Positions 24,521 through 33,802 are shown, counted from the first letter of the stretch. The stretch: 64,000 bases of DNA from Chloroflexota bacterium (GCA_028875245.1 JAPPEU010000057.1:37489-101488), one strand, 5' to 3'. The notes: generated from the sequence alone by a model not told the origin. Made by a program: numbers and translations.

Positions 24521-25999
24521 TTGGATTCCTCCGCCGCCGAAAAACCCAACATCGTTTACATCGTGCTGGATCAGTGGCGCGGCGATTGCCTGGGCGTCGC
24601 GGACAGCGCGCATCCGGTGATGACGCCGCATTTCGATCAGATCGCCTATGAGGGCATCTGGTACCGGCGCGCCTATGCCGACTGTCCGATCTGCATGCCC
24701 CAACGCGCGACCATGCTCACAGGCTTCAGCGCCAGCCAGCACGGCATGCCCTACAACAACATGAGCGGACCGCGCAGTCCAATCGTAATGGAGCAGAGCC
24801 TGCCTTTCCGCCTGACGCGCGAAGCGGGGTATCAGACCAAGGCGGTCGGCAAGATGCACTTTTGGCCCGAGCGCGCCCGCTTTGGCTTTGAAGATATCAG
24901 CTTGCATCCGAACGATTATGTCAACTTTCTCGAGGAGCAAGGTTACGGCGGCGCCTACCGCGGGCATGGCTTGGGCGGCAACGAGGTGTATCCGGCGGTC
25001 AGCGCTGTCCCGGAGCGGCTGACGCATACACATTGGATCGTCGATGAAGGCATCCGTTTTTTGGGCCGCCGCGATCCTGATTGCCCGTTCATGCTCTGGC
25101 TGGTCTTTGAGGCGCCGCACAGCCCATTCGATCCGCCAGCGCCTTATGATCGCATGTATGATGACTTCGTTATTCCGGAAGCGGTCATTGGCGATTGGGT
25201 GGGCACAGATGACGAGCCGCCGTCGCTAACTGCGGATCGCATCGCGAGGAATGCCGATCGCATAAGTCCACAGATACTGAAGCGGGCGCGGCGCCACTAC
25301 TACGGGCAAATCACGCATATTGATTATCAGCTGGGGCGCCTCTTCGGCGAGCTCAAGCGCCGGGGCCTCTACGACAACACCGTCATCGTCATCACCTCGG
25401 ATCATGGCGAGCATCTGGGCGATCATCGCCTCTTCGCCAAGGTCAGCTTTTTGGAATCTTCGGCGCGCGTGCCGATCATCCTGCGTCTGCCGCGGGCGCA
25501 TGACCGCAAAACCCCTCTCGGCCCTCTCGATGCATCAGGAGGAAGGCTGTACAATCGACGGGTAAATAGCCCGGCACTGACCGCCGATATCGTACCGACA
25601 TTGCTTCAGCTGGCGGGTTTGCAGCCGGCGGCGGAAATGGATGGCGTCTCGCTGCTGCAGCTTTCTGATGAACGCGTTGTCTGCGGTGAAACACAGCAGT
25701 CGGTCTTCGTCACCGACGGCCGCTACAAGTTCATCCATTATTTTGCAAACGGCGTTGAGCAGCTCTTTGACCTGTCGACCGACAGCGATGATCTGTTCAA
25801 TCTCGCCGCCGTCGATGCCTGCGCCGATGTGAAAGCAGCGTTGAAGTCCCGGCTGGTCGCCTATTTGACCGAGCGGGCGCGACCCGCGGCGGTCGACGGC
25901 GAACTGCTGACAGAGCCATCGTCGTTGGATGTCGACGAACTTAGGGCGCGGAACACGGCCGCCTGGCGCGGGCCGCTGCGTTATGGGGATGGATACTAG
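24521..25999 (+). CDS. Sulfatase in a sugar ABC operon
   Basis: The 492-residue sulfatase starts at TTG 24521 with AAGGGA upstream, 5 bp after permease 2. It has 'IVLDQWRGD' with a metal-binding Asp, the signature 'CMPQR' with Cys near residue 58 (Gln where Ser is usual), and 'ITSDHGEHLGDH'. No signal peptide is seen, so it probably desulfates substrate after import by the adjacent transporter. It is distant from the sulfatase at 10883. The Gln in the signature is less common but fits the C-x-P-x-R rule. Confidence 0.85.
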   Translation: MDSSAAEKPNIVYIVLDQWRGDCLGVADSAHPVMTPHFDQIAYEGIWYRRAYADCPICMPQRATMLTGFSASQHGMPYNNMSGPRSPIVMEQSLPFRLTREAGYQTKAVGKMHFWPERARFGFEDISLHPNDYVNFLEEQGYGGAYRGHGLGGNEVYPAVSAVPERLTHTHWIVDEGIRFLGRRDPDCPFMLWLVFEAPHSPFDPPAPYDRMYDDFVIPEAVIGDWVGTDDEPPSLTADRIARNADRISPQILKRARRHYYGQITHIDYQLGRLFGELKRRGLYDNTVIVITSDHGEHLGDHRLFAKVSFLESSARVPIILRLPRAHDRKTPLGPLDASGGRLYNRRVNSPALTADIVPTLLQLAGLQPAAEMDGVSLLQLSDERVVCGETQQSVFVTDGRYKFIHYFANGVEQLFDLSTDSDDLFNLAAVDACADVKAALKSRLVAYLTERARPAAVDGELLTEPSSLDVDELRARNTAAWRGPLRYGDGY

Positions 26000-26017
26000 C
26001 GGGCCAGGAGCGCGGGC

Positions 26018-26401
26018 TTACTGCAGCGCCAGGTAGTCGCCGACAATGGTGGTGAATTTGATGCGGTTGCCGAAGGGATCGCAGCAGAAGAAGCGCGGGC
26101 GGCCCGGGATAACCTCCCCATCGTAAGGCGAATAACCGGCCGCGACCAGTTTCTGCCGCATGCCGGGCACGTCATCCACCACCAGGCAGAAATGTCGATT
26201 GGATGTATCGCCCAGCGGCTCTTCGCGGAAGCAATGCAATTCGGCGTCTTCACCCAATTTGAACCAGATGACCTCGGCCGCCTGGATGCTGTTTGGCGCG
26301 GCGATCTCCGGCAAACCCAGCAGCTCGCCATAGAAGGCGCGCGTCAGGGCCTCGCTGCCGGGCGGGCGCGGAATGCTGACATGCTGTAGACGAACGCTCA
26401 T
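26018..26401 (-). CDS. VOC (glyoxalase/bleomycin-resistance) family protein
   Basis: The 127-residue single-module VOC protein contains 'LQHVSIPRP' (first metal-side His), 'FYGELLGLPEI', 'HFCLVVDDVPGMRQKL' and 'RFFCCDPFGNRIKF', the usual beta-alpha-beta-beta-beta order. ATG 26401 was chosen because the homology begins there; the ORF-track extension is shadow. The gene is convergent with the sulfatase operon. VOC proteins may be lyases, isomerases, dioxygenases or binding proteins; this one cannot be assigned further. Confidence 0.75.
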   Translation of the reverse strand: MSVRLQHVSIPRPPGSEALTRAFYGELLGLPEIAAPNSIQAAEVIWFKLGEDAELHCFREEPLGDTSNRHFCLVVDDVPGMRQKLVAAGYSPYDGEVIPGRPRFFCCDPFGNRIKFTTIVGDYLALQ

Positions 26402-26445
26402 CGCTGACCCTCGCAGTCTCTCTGACGAATAAGTCAATTTTACCA

Positions 26446-26657
26446 GAACTGGCGGCAGTGTATCGAATTCGGTTGAAAATCTTTGAGCCAGTCCTCGAAT
26501 TTTTTCATCAACCCCCAATACCTAAGATTTTGTAGGGGCGACTCTTGAGTCGCCCACTGTCAAACCGCCGACGGGTGAGCCTTGGCTCGCCCCTACAGAC
26601 TGCTAGATGGATGCAATTTACCTATTTCAACCGAAAAGGGTACACTACCGAACTGGC
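26446..26657. mobile_element. 196-bp MITE-like element with 8-bp target duplication, carrying two REP palindromes
   Basis: The element 26454-26649 has ends GGCAGTGTATC and GGTACACTACC, extended by TTCGGTTGAAAA/TTTCAACCGAA. It is flanked by GAACTGGC at 26446-26453 and 26650-26657. The ends match the element at 20940, but the interior is different: two GTAGGGGCG-type palindromes in opposite orientation (26532-26555 and 26573-26596). It makes up most of the 340-bp gap before the E2 gene. Confidence 0.8.
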
Positions 26658-26664
26658 CTCTGTC

Positions 26665-26693
26665 TTGACACAATCCCGCTGCCAGGCTAAACT
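26665..26693 (+). promoter_or_regulatory. Sigma-70-type promoter for the dehydrogenase operon
   Basis: TTGACA (26665-26670), a 17-bp spacer and TAAACT (26688-26693) lie 48 bp upstream of the E2 start and just outside the right target duplication of the MITE-like element. Confidence 0.65.
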
Positions 26694-26741
26694 GTGTGAA
26701 AATGTGCGGAGTATGTGCAAATGCACAACAGCGACTGACCG

Positions 26742-28061
26742 ATGGCGGAAGTCATCGTCATGCCCAAATTGGGAAACACAGTCGAGAGCGCTATTATCCT
26801 CGCCTGGCGCGTGGAGCTTGGCGCTCCCGTCCGCGTTGGCGATGTCCTTTGCGAAATTGAAACGGACAAGGCGACGCTCGAAGTCGAAGCGACGGCGGCG
26901 GGCCTGCTTTTGGCGCGCCTTTACCGCGAGGGCGAAGAAGCGCCGATCTTGAGTGAGATCGCTGTCGTGGGCGAAGAAGGCGAGTCGGTGGCTGGATTCA
27001 GCCCCGGGGCCGGGTCCGCAGCACAAGGGCAGGGGCGCCCGGCGGCAAAGGCGGAGGCGGTTGCCACTCGGCAGGAGCGGCAGGCGAGTGATGACCCGCC
27101 CGGCAAAGTCGACGATTCCGCGGTCAAGATCTCCCCACGGGCGCGGCATTTGGCGCGGCGCAAAGGCATCGACGCGGCAAATTTGAGCGGAAGCGGGCCT
27201 GAGGGACGCATCATCGAGCGTGATATTGAAGCGGCCATCGGAGCGCGAGTCTCGGTTACGCCGGTCGCGCAGGCGATGCTGGACAGCGGCGAATTCAGGC
27301 TTGCCCGCAAACCATCGGCGGGGCGCGTCGGCAAGCTGGATCTGGCGCCGGCTGATGACCGCGGCGATGTCACTGAGATTCCGCTCAAAGGCCTCAGAAA
27401 GACGATCGCCCGGCGCCTGCTCGAATCCAGCCAAAAGACCGCGCAGTTGACTTTGAATGCCTCGTCCGACGCAAGCGCGCTGCAAGCATTCCGCCGGCGG
27501 CTCAAGGAGAGCGAAGCATCGCTCGGCCTGCGCGCTGTGAGCATCAACGATCTGCTCATGTTCGCCGTCGCGCGCACGTTGCCGTTATTTTCCGATCTGA
27601 ACGCGCGCTTCGAGAATGACATCATCTACCAGCAGGCCAGCGTCCACCTGGGCATGGCGGTGAATACCGAACGCGGGCTGCTTGTTCCCGTCATTCGCAG
27701 GGCCGAAGCGCTAAGCTTGAGCCAGCTTTCCGCTGAGGCGCGCCGGCTGGCGGGCGCCTGTCGAGCGGGGGACATTCAGCCGGATGAGTTGAGCGGCGGC
27801 AGCTTCACCCTGAGCAACCTCGGCGCATTGGGCGTCGAGAGCTTCACGCCGCTGCTGAATCCGCCGCAAGTCGCTATCCTCGGCGTCGGGGGGATCAGCC
27901 TGAAGCCGGTGCAGGCGGGGGACGGCGTGGAATTCCGGCCGCATATCGGGCTCTCGCTGACGATAGATCACCAGGTCGTCGATGGGGCGCCGGCCGCCCG
28001 CTTCCTGGCCCAGCTCGGCGCGAATCTGGCGCAAATTGATCTGCTGGCAATATGCATGTAG
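26742..28061 (+). CDS. Dihydrolipoamide acyltransferase, E2 component of a 2-oxo-acid dehydrogenase
   Basis: The 439-residue protein has an N-terminal lipoyl domain with 'ETDKATLEVEA' (lipoylated Lys43). A peripheral-subunit-binding domain follows ('ISPRARHLARRKGID...GPEGRIIERDI', about residues 128-165), then the acyltransferase core ending in 'DHQVVDG' with catalytic His410 and Asp414. It forms the core of a multi-enzyme complex that passes an acyl group to CoA. E1 is the next gene; no E3 is present here. The stop codon is the TAG of a REP element. The substrate may be pyruvate, acetoin or a branched 2-oxo acid. Confidence 0.85.
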   Translation: MAEVIVMPKLGNTVESAIILAWRVELGAPVRVGDVLCEIETDKATLEVEATAAGLLLARLYREGEEAPILSEIAVVGEEGESVAGFSPGAGSAAQGQGRPAAKAEAVATRQERQASDDPPGKVDDSAVKISPRARHLARRKGIDAANLSGSGPEGRIIERDIEAAIGARVSVTPVAQAMLDSGEFRLARKPSAGRVGKLDLAPADDRGDVTEIPLKGLRKTIARRLLESSQKTAQLTLNASSDASALQAFRRRLKESEASLGLRAVSINDLLMFAVARTLPLFSDLNARFENDIIYQQASVHLGMAVNTERGLLVPVIRRAEALSLSQLSAEARRLAGACRAGDIQPDELSGGSFTLSNLGALGVESFTPLLNPPQVAILGVGGISLKPVQAGDGVEFRPHIGLSLTIDHQVVDGAPAARFLAQLGANLAQIDLLAICM

Positions 28062-28082
28062 GGGCGAGCCATTGGGTCGCCC
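28058..28082. repeat. REP-like palindrome overlapping the E2 stop codon
   Basis: GTAGGGGCGAGCCATTGGGTCGCCC starts at the last base of the final sense codon and supplies the E2 stop TAG. Downstream (28108 on) a degenerate CTCTGTG motif occurs before the E1 start. Confidence 0.7.
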
Positions 28083-28167
28083 GCGCGTGATCGAAATCAA
28101 GATAACTCTGCGTCCTCTGTGTTCAAAAAAATAGCAGTCGGATGCGCGTACAGAAAGGGACAGCAGC

Positions 28168-30639
28168 TTGCCCAAATCACTGACGATCGACCCGGCTGAG
28201 CAGCGCCGCCGTTCCGCCATCCGCGCGCCGGAGATCCCGGTCAACGCTTATGTCTCCGATCCTGCCGCCGAAGCCGCTTGTTATTCACGCGAGCAGCTGG
28301 TGGGCATTTATCATGACATGCTTTTGATCCGCGAATTCGAGACGGCGCTGGACGGCTTCAAGAAGCAAGGCCATTATCGCGGCATCCAGCACAATCACGC
28401 GGGGCCGGCCCACCTGTCGATAGGGCAGGAAGCGGCCGCCGTCGGGCAGTGCGTCCAGCTTGACCCGCAGGATTTCATTCTCGGCTCCCACCGCAGCCAC
28501 GGCGAGATCCTGGCCAAGGGACTTTCCGCCATTCGGGCGCTGGAAGAACAGCGCCTGCTGGATGTTATGAAAGGCTTCCATAATGGCGCCGCGCTGCGCC
28601 TGGTCGAATCGCTTAAAGATTTCGCCGATATCCGCGCGCTGGCGAAAGTGTGGCTGATATACACCACCTGCGCCGAGATCTTCGCGCGCGAGTATGGCTT
28701 TAACAAGGGCATGGGCGGCTCGATGCATGCCTTCTTCCCGCCATTTGGCATCATGCCCAACAACGCCATCGTCGGCGGCTCGGCCGATATCGCCCTCGGC
28801 ATGGCGCTCTTCAAACGCATCAACCGGAAGAGCGGCATCGTCATCGCCAATATCGGTGACTCCTCCGTCGCCAGCGGGCCGGTCTGGGAGGCGATGAACT
28901 TCGCGGCGATGGATCAGTACCGAACGCTTTGGGATGCAAATTTGGGCGGCGCGCCCCCGATCCTGTTCAATTTCATCAACAACTTTTACGGCATGGGCGG
29001 GCAGCCGCAGGGCGAGACCCTCGGGCAGGGCATGCTGGCGCGGGTCGGGCTGGGCGTCAATGCCGACGCCATGCACAGCGAACGGGTCGACGGCTATGAT
29101 CCGCTGGCGGTCGCCGATGCCACCCGGCGGGCAAAAGCGCTGCTTCTCGCCGGGCGCGGTCCGGCCATGCTGGATGTGATCACCTATCGCTACAGCGGTC
29201 ATTCGCCCAGCGACGCCTCCTCCTATCGCGGCCGCGACGAAATCAATCTGTGGCGCCGGCAGGACTCGATCCGCAGCTACCGCGCATACCTGCGCGCGAA
29301 CGGCCACGCGCCTGAAGCCGAGTTGGAGGAAATTCAAAGCTCCATCGTTGAAATGACAAGGCTGGCAATCGCCGCCGCGGTTGACCTCGATCTGTCGCCG
29401 CGGCTTGACCCGGCCAAAGACGCCATCGGGTCGTTGATGTTTTCCGGCGACAGCGTTGACGCTATGGAATCAACAGCATCGCGGGAAGCGGAAGTTCTGC
29501 AATCGATGTCGGATTCTCGCCTAAAAGTCACGGCGGGCAAGCATCGTTACGCCTTTGACGAGGGGGGCGAGCGGCATCCGAAGCTCAAGACGCTGACCTA
29601 CGCCGAAGCCATTTTCGAGGCGATGATTCACCGCTTTTACAGCGACCCGACGATGATCGCCTTCGGCGAAGAGAACCGTGACTGGGGCGGCGCATTCGGC
29701 GCTTACCGCGGCTTGACCGAAGCGATTCCCTATCACCGTCTCTTTAACACGCCGATATCGGAAGCGGCGATCGTGGGCGCGGGCGTCGGTTATGCCCTGG
29801 CCGGCGGACGGGCCGTGCCGGAACTCATGTACTGCGACTTTATGGGCCGCGCCGGCGACGAGATCTTCAATCAAATGGCGAAGTGGCAGGCGATGTCGGG
29901 GGAGCTGCTGCGCATGCCCCTGGTGCTGCGCGCCTCCGTCGGCATGAAATACGGCGCCCAGCACTCGCAGGACTGGAGCTCGATCGTCGCCCATATCCCG
30001 GGCTTGAAAGTTTATTTCCCGGCCACGCCCTATGACGCCAAAGGCATGCTCAACCGGGCTCTGCGCGGCAGCGATCCGGTTGTATTCTTTGAGAGCCAGC
30101 GCCTTTACAATCAGCCGGAAACGCTATTCGAGGGCGGCGTGCCGATCGAGTATTACGAAGTCGATGAGGGCGAGCCCTATGTGCATCGGACCGGCAGTGA
30201 CGTCACCATCATAACGATCGGGGCGGCCTTGTATCGCGCCTTGGAAGCGGCCGACGTACTGGCGCGCGAGCACGATATCAGCGCCGAAGTCATTGACGCG
30301 CGCTTTCTCAATCCGCTCAATTACGCCCCGATTATCGAGTCGGTCAAAAAGACCGGGCGCGTCCTGCTGGCGTCGGACGCGAGCGAGCGCGGTTCTTTCC
30401 TGCATACGATGGCCTCGAATATCTCTCAGCTCGCCTTTGATTATCTCGATGGGCCGGTCGCCGTGCTGGGCGCGCGCAACTGGATCACGCCGCCGGCCGA
30501 GCTCGACGAAAGCTTCTTTCCCGGCGTCGACTGGATGATCGATATCATTCATCAGCGCCTGCTGCCGCTGCCCGGTTATCAGCCGCGCAGCGCGCAGGGA
30601 AGCCAGGAAATCATCAAGCGCAATCGAGCCGGGGTCTAG
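28168..30639 (+). CDS. 2-oxo-acid dehydrogenase E1, fused alpha and beta subunits
   Basis: In this 823-residue protein the alpha part (to about residue 430) has '[13 protein letters not shown]', '[19 protein letters not shown]' and '[11 protein letters not shown]', a thiamine-diphosphate motif with Ser for the usual Gly after GD. The beta part (from about residue 470) has '[10 protein letters not shown]', '[20 protein letters not shown]' and a transketolase C-terminal domain. TTG 28168 has AAAGGGA upstream. Fused E1 forms are known but less common than separate subunits. It decarboxylates a 2-oxo acid and acylates the E2 lipoyl group. A regulator gene follows after 2 bp. Confidence 0.85.
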   Translation: MPKSLTIDPAEQRRRSAIRAPEIPVNAYVSDPAAEAACYSREQLVGIYHDMLLIREFETALDGFKKQGHYRGIQHNHAGPAHLSIGQEAAAVGQCVQLDPQDFILGSHRSHGEILAKGLSAIRALEEQRLLDVMKGFHNGAALRLVESLKDFADIRALAKVWLIYTTCAEIFAREYGFNKGMGGSMHAFFPPFGIMPNNAIVGGSADIALGMALFKRINRKSGIVIANIGDSSVASGPVWEAMNFAAMDQYRTLWDANLGGAPPILFNFINNFYGMGGQPQGETLGQGMLARVGLGVNADAMHSERVDGYDPLAVADATRRAKALLLAGRGPAMLDVITYRYSGHSPSDASSYRGRDEINLWRRQDSIRSYRAYLRANGHAPEAELEEIQSSIVEMTRLAIAAAVDLDLSPRLDPAKDAIGSLMFSGDSVDAMESTASREAEVLQSMSDSRLKVTAGKHRYAFDEGGERHPKLKTLTYAEAIFEAMIHRFYSDPTMIAFGEENRDWGGAFGAYRGLTEAIPYHRLFNTPISEAAIVGAGVGYALAGGRAVPELMYCDFMGRAGDEIFNQMAKWQAMSGELLRMPLVLRASVGMKYGAQHSQDWSSIVAHIPGLKVYFPATPYDAKGMLNRALRGSDPVVFFESQRLYNQPETLFEGGVPIEYYEVDEGEPYVHRTGSDVTIITIGAALYRALEAADVLAREHDISAEVIDARFLNPLNYAPIIESVKKTGRVLLASDASERGSFLHTMASNISQLAFDYLDGPVAVLGARNWITPPAELDESFFPGVDWMIDIIHQRLLPLPGYQPRSAQGSQEIIKRNRAGV

Positions 30640-30641
30640 CG

Positions 30642-31595
30642 ATGATCGATAGCGCGCATCATGAGCTGCTGGCGAAGGTCGCCGCCATGTACTATGAAGA
30701 CGAGATGACGCAGAATGACATCGCGGCGGCCTTGGACCTGTCCCGCGTGAAGATATACCGATTGCTGAAAGAAGCGCGCGAGACGCAAGTGGCGCGCGTC
30801 TTGATCGACTGGCCGATGAAGCGCGCGCGCGATCTTGAAAGCCAATTGATTGACCGATTCGACCTGGAACGGGCATTGGTCCTGCAAACGGGCATGACGG
30901 ACTCGGCATTGCTGCTGCGGCAGATCGCGCAGTTGGCGGCGCGTTATCTTGAGGGAGCGCTGGTCGAAAACTCGGCCCTGTCGATCTGTTTCGGCAGCAC
31001 GACTTATGAGGTCATCAACGCCATCCGCGCGGATTTCCAGGCGAATGTCAAAGTCATGCAGGCGACCGGCAGCCTGTCCCACGCCATGAAGGAATTCGAC
31101 AGCTCGGCGCTCACGCGTCAATTGGCGCAGAAGCTGGGCGGCGAGGCGCTCTACCTGTCGTCGCCGCTGCTGGCCGATGATGCGCAAGCCGCGGAAGTGA
31201 TCCGCGAGCAGGCCGTCGTCGCTCAGGCGATGGCGCAAGTGCGGCGCGCCGAAATCGCTCTGGTCGGCATCGGCGACCTGGACCCGGCGACTTCGGGTTT
31301 CGTTCGCGCCGGCGTGGCGGGCTCGGCGCAGCTGCGGTCCTACCGGGAGCGCGGGGCGATTGGCGACATGGCCTGGCAGATCTTTGACAGCGCCGGGCAG
31401 CTCTTCCCATGCGAACTGAATCAGCGCATCATTGGCTTGACGCTGGATGAGTTGCGCGCCGTGCCGCAGACGCTGGCCGTGGCTGTAGGGCTGAACAAGG
31501 CGGCCGCAATCCTCGGCGCGCTGCGGACGGGCGCGGTCAACACGCTTTGCACAGACGAAGAGACAGCGGCGCGCGTCTTGGAAACGCAAACCTAG
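30642..31595 (+). CDS. SorC/DeoR-type sugar-responsive transcription regulator
   Basis: The 317-residue protein has an N-terminal helix-turn-helix 'MTQNDIAAALDLSRVKIYRLLKEAR' (about residues 17-42), followed by a sugar-phosphate-binding domain of SorC type ('SICFGSTTYEVINAI', 'LVGIGDLDP', 'GDMAWQIFDSAGQ'). It starts 2 bp after the E1 stop and is therefore likely cotranscribed. It probably controls this dehydrogenase and the following sugar genes in response to a phosphorylated sugar. The stop codon is the TAG that opens the next REP. Confidence 0.85.
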   Translation: MIDSAHHELLAKVAAMYYEDEMTQNDIAAALDLSRVKIYRLLKEARETQVARVLIDWPMKRARDLESQLIDRFDLERALVLQTGMTDSALLLRQIAQLAARYLEGALVENSALSICFGSTTYEVINAIRADFQANVKVMQATGSLSHAMKEFDSSALTRQLAQKLGGEALYLSSPLLADDAQAAEVIREQAVVAQAMAQVRRAEIALVGIGDLDPATSGFVRAGVAGSAQLRSYRERGAIGDMAWQIFDSAGQLFPCELNQRIIGLTLDELRAVPQTLAVAVGLNKAAAILGALRTGAVNTLCTDEETAARVLETQT

Positions 31596-31653
31596 GGGCG
31601 GCTTATCAAATCGCCCACGACGGAAATTGTAGGGGCGACTCGGTGAGTCGCCC
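31592..31653. repeat. Two REP-like palindromes, the first overlapping the regulator stop
   Basis: The unit 31592-31616 (CTAGGGGCGGCTTATCAAATCGCCC) supplies the SorC gene's TAG. The unit 31629-31653 (GTAGGGGCGACTCGGTGAGTCGCCC) has a perfect 9-bp stem with a 3-base loop. They precede the epimerase-like gene by 23 bp. Confidence 0.75.
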
Positions 31654-31675
31654 ACTCAAACCAAGGAGAACGCCC

Positions 31676-32470
31676 ATGCCAATCGGAGAAGTGACGCAGC
31701 AGGTGAAAATCGCCGCTGGCTTGTTCTGGGCGGATTACGCCGTGCTGGGCGCGCAAGTGCGGGAGTTGGAAGCGGCCGGCGTCGACTGGCTTCACATCGA
31801 AGTCCGCGATGGCAAGTATATGGATTTCGCCATGCCGCGCGGCGGATACGATATCATCGAAGCGACTTGCAAGAGCACAAACCTGGAGGTGGAAGCGCAG
31901 TTGCAGATCTGGCGCCCCAATTTCAGCGTCTTCGATCAACTGGCCGATCTCGGCGTCAGTCTGATCAGCCTGCCGCTGGAAACGACGAACGAAATGATCT
32001 TCCAGAATATCACCTACATCAAAGAGAAGCTGGGGCTGAAGGTGGGCGTCTGGGCTTGGCAGGGCGTCCCCGCCGGCGCCTTCGAACAATTCATTCACCC
32101 GCATGTCGATATCATCGAATACGAGAGCCGCGCGCCATTTTGGAAGGCGACGACCGCCGGCGCGAGCCCGCATACGATCGACCCGATCGTCGTCGAGACG
32201 CTGCGCAAATTGCATCGGATGATCGCCGACGCCGGCATGCAAGACCGCATTGAATTGATGGAAGATGGCGGCTTGAACGCTGGCAATGTGGCTGATTTCA
32301 TCGCGGCCGGCATGACCGTCGGCGAGTTTTCATCGCCGCTGCTGAAGGGGCCCGCCGGCAAATTGCAGCCGGGCACGGGCGAGATCAGCGCCGCCGTAAG
32401 CAACCTGCGCGCTGTCATGCGCCGGGCCAGCGACAAGTATCGAAATGACATTGGCCTGAAGATTCCTTAG
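31676..32470 (+). CDS. Ribulose-phosphate 3-epimerase-like TIM-barrel protein
   Basis: The 264-residue protein resembles sugar-phosphate 3-epimerases: 'GVDWLHIEVRDGKYM' corresponds to the 'HxDxMDG' metal strand, and 'IELMEDGGLNAGNVADFIAAG' to the phosphate-binding end. Two expected metal ligands look altered (Glu for Asp in H-x-D; 'LQIWRP' where a His is usual). It may therefore act on another sugar phosphate or by a different mechanism. AAGGAG precedes the ATG. It is placed between the regulator and a Gfo/Idh oxidoreductase. Confidence 0.65.
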   Translation: MPIGEVTQQVKIAAGLFWADYAVLGAQVRELEAAGVDWLHIEVRDGKYMDFAMPRGGYDIIEATCKSTNLEVEAQLQIWRPNFSVFDQLADLGVSLISLPLETTNEMIFQNITYIKEKLGLKVGVWAWQGVPAGAFEQFIHPHVDIIEYESRAPFWKATTAGASPHTIDPIVVETLRKLHRMIADAGMQDRIELMEDGGLNAGNVADFIAAGMTVGEFSSPLLKGPAGKLQPGTGEISAAVSNLRAVMRRASDKYRNDIGLKIP

Positions 32471-32483
32471 CTGTGCGAGGCAT

Positions 32484-32530
32484 AAAGCCCCCTCCTTGAT
32501 GCTTCGGGGAGGGGGTTTGGGGGTGGGGTA
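32484..32530. repeat. G/C-tract palindrome between epimerase-like and Gfo/Idh genes
   Basis: CCCCCTCC...GGAGGGGG with the short centre TTGATGCTTCGG forms a strong hairpin in the intercistronic region, followed by TTTGGGGGTGGGG. It belongs to the same class as 22539, 57743 and the in-gene insertions at 9408 and 37201. Confidence 0.6.
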
Positions 32531-32546
32531 GACACGAGGAGGAAAA

Positions 32547-33686
32547 ATGCCAAAAATCAGAATCGGACTTATCGGCTACGGCGGCATTGGCCGGGTGCAC
32601 GCGGCCGCGTATCGCGCGATTCCCTTCCACTACGGCCTGCCGGCTGACAGCATCGAAATCGCCGGCGTCGCCACGACGAGCCGCGAAACCGCAAAGCGCG
32701 CCGCGCAAGAGATCGGCTGCGGGTTTTTTACTGACGACTACCGCGAGCTGCTGACGCGCGGGGACATTGACGCGGTCGATATCTGCACGCCCAACAATTC
32801 TCATCATGACATCGCGCTGGCGGCGGCGGCGGGGGGGATGCACATCTATTGCGAGAAACCGCTGGCGATGAACGCGACCGAAGCGGCGAGCATGGCGCGG
32901 GCCCTGCGCGCTGCCGGCGTCAAGAGCCAGGTGACATTCAACTTCCGCTTCTTCCCGGCGGTGATGCGCGCCAGGCAGCTGATGGAATCCGGCTTTTTGG
33001 GCCGCCTTTTCTCCTTCCGCGGGCGCTACCACCGCGCCAGCTATATTGATAGCGACAAGCCGATGTCCTGGCGGCTCCAGCGCGCGGTCACCGGTGGCGG
33101 CGCGTTATTTGATCTCGGCTCGCATATTCTCGATCTGCTGTATTTTGTCCTGGGCGAGTTCGATTCAGTCAGCGGGACGCTCGACACGTTGATCAAGCAG
33201 CGGCCAGTCGCCAAAGGCAGCGCGGAGACGGCGCCCGTCGATGTCGATGATATCGCGCTCCTCCATGCGCGTACGCTGGACGGAACGCTGGGCACGGTGG
33301 AGATCTCACGAATGGGCACGGGCGCCACCAACGATCTGAGCTTTGAGATTTTTGGCCAAGAGGGCGCGATCCGCTTTGACCTCAATGAACCGGCCTGGTT
33401 AAGCGTATACGACGCGCGCGACGGGGCGGGACCCCTGGGCGGGCAGCGCGGCTTTCGCAAGATTGAAGCGGTCAGCCGCTACGATGGGCAGCGCGCGCCC
33501 GATTGGACGATGAGTCCCGATTTCATGCGCAGCCACGCCGAATGCCAGTATCGCTTTATCCGGGCTGTCTGGGACGATACGGCGACATCGCCTTCCTTTG
33601 ACGATGGCCTGCATGTGCAGAAGATCATGGCCGCGGCTGAACGCTCGTCTGAAACGGGGACTTGGGTCAAGCTGGCTGAAATGTAG
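32547..33686 (+). CDS. Gfo/Idh/MocA family oxidoreductase
   Basis: The 379-residue NAD(P)-dependent dehydrogenase has 'IGLIGYGGIGRVHAAAYRAIP' (Rossmann nucleotide site, residues 4-24), 'CEKPLAMNATEA' with the catalytic Lys, and a C-terminal beta-sheet domain with 'GGGALFDLGSHILDLLYFVLG' (catalytic His). GAGGAGG lies upstream. The family oxidises or epimerises sugars and polyols such as glucose, inositol or their derivatives. The context with GMC oxidoreductases and kinases supports polyol or sugar catabolism. It ends at the TAG of a REP. Confidence 0.85.
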   Translation: MPKIRIGLIGYGGIGRVHAAAYRAIPFHYGLPADSIEIAGVATTSRETAKRAAQEIGCGFFTDDYRELLTRGDIDAVDICTPNNSHHDIALAAAAGGMHIYCEKPLAMNATEAASMARALRAAGVKSQVTFNFRFFPAVMRARQLMESGFLGRLFSFRGRYHRASYIDSDKPMSWRLQRAVTGGGALFDLGSHILDLLYFVLGEFDSVSGTLDTLIKQRPVAKGSAETAPVDVDDIALLHARTLDGTLGTVEISRMGTGATNDLSFEIFGQEGAIRFDLNEPAWLSVYDARDGAGPLGGQRGFRKIEAVSRYDGQRAPDWTMSPDFMRSHAECQYRFIRAVWDDTATSPSFDDGLHVQKIMAAAERSSETGTWVKLAEM

Positions 33687-33757
33687 GGGCGACATATTAT
33701 GTCGCCCGTTGTAGATTCCGTTTCTACCCGTTGGGCGACCTGGCAGGTTGCCCCTAC
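33683..33757. repeat. Two REP-like palindromes flanking a 25-bp spacer
   Basis: The unit 33683-33707 (GTAGGGGCGACATATTATGTCGCCC, perfect stem) supplies the Gfo/Idh stop codon. The unit 33733-33757 (GGGCGACCTGGCAGGTTGCCCCTAC) is in inverted orientation. The GMC ORF called at 33731 reads through the second one, which is why a later start was chosen. Confidence 0.75.
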
Positions 33758-33802
33758 ACACTTGGCAGTGGTCCTAGCAAGCAACGTGTGAAGGCTCTGC
33801 GA

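Noticed and set aside
26545-26952. 135-residue ORF upstream of and across the E2 gene
   Set aside because: It overlaps the MITE-like element and the E2 start in another frame, and its composition (Arg/Ser-rich) is typical of shadow frames in GC-rich DNA.
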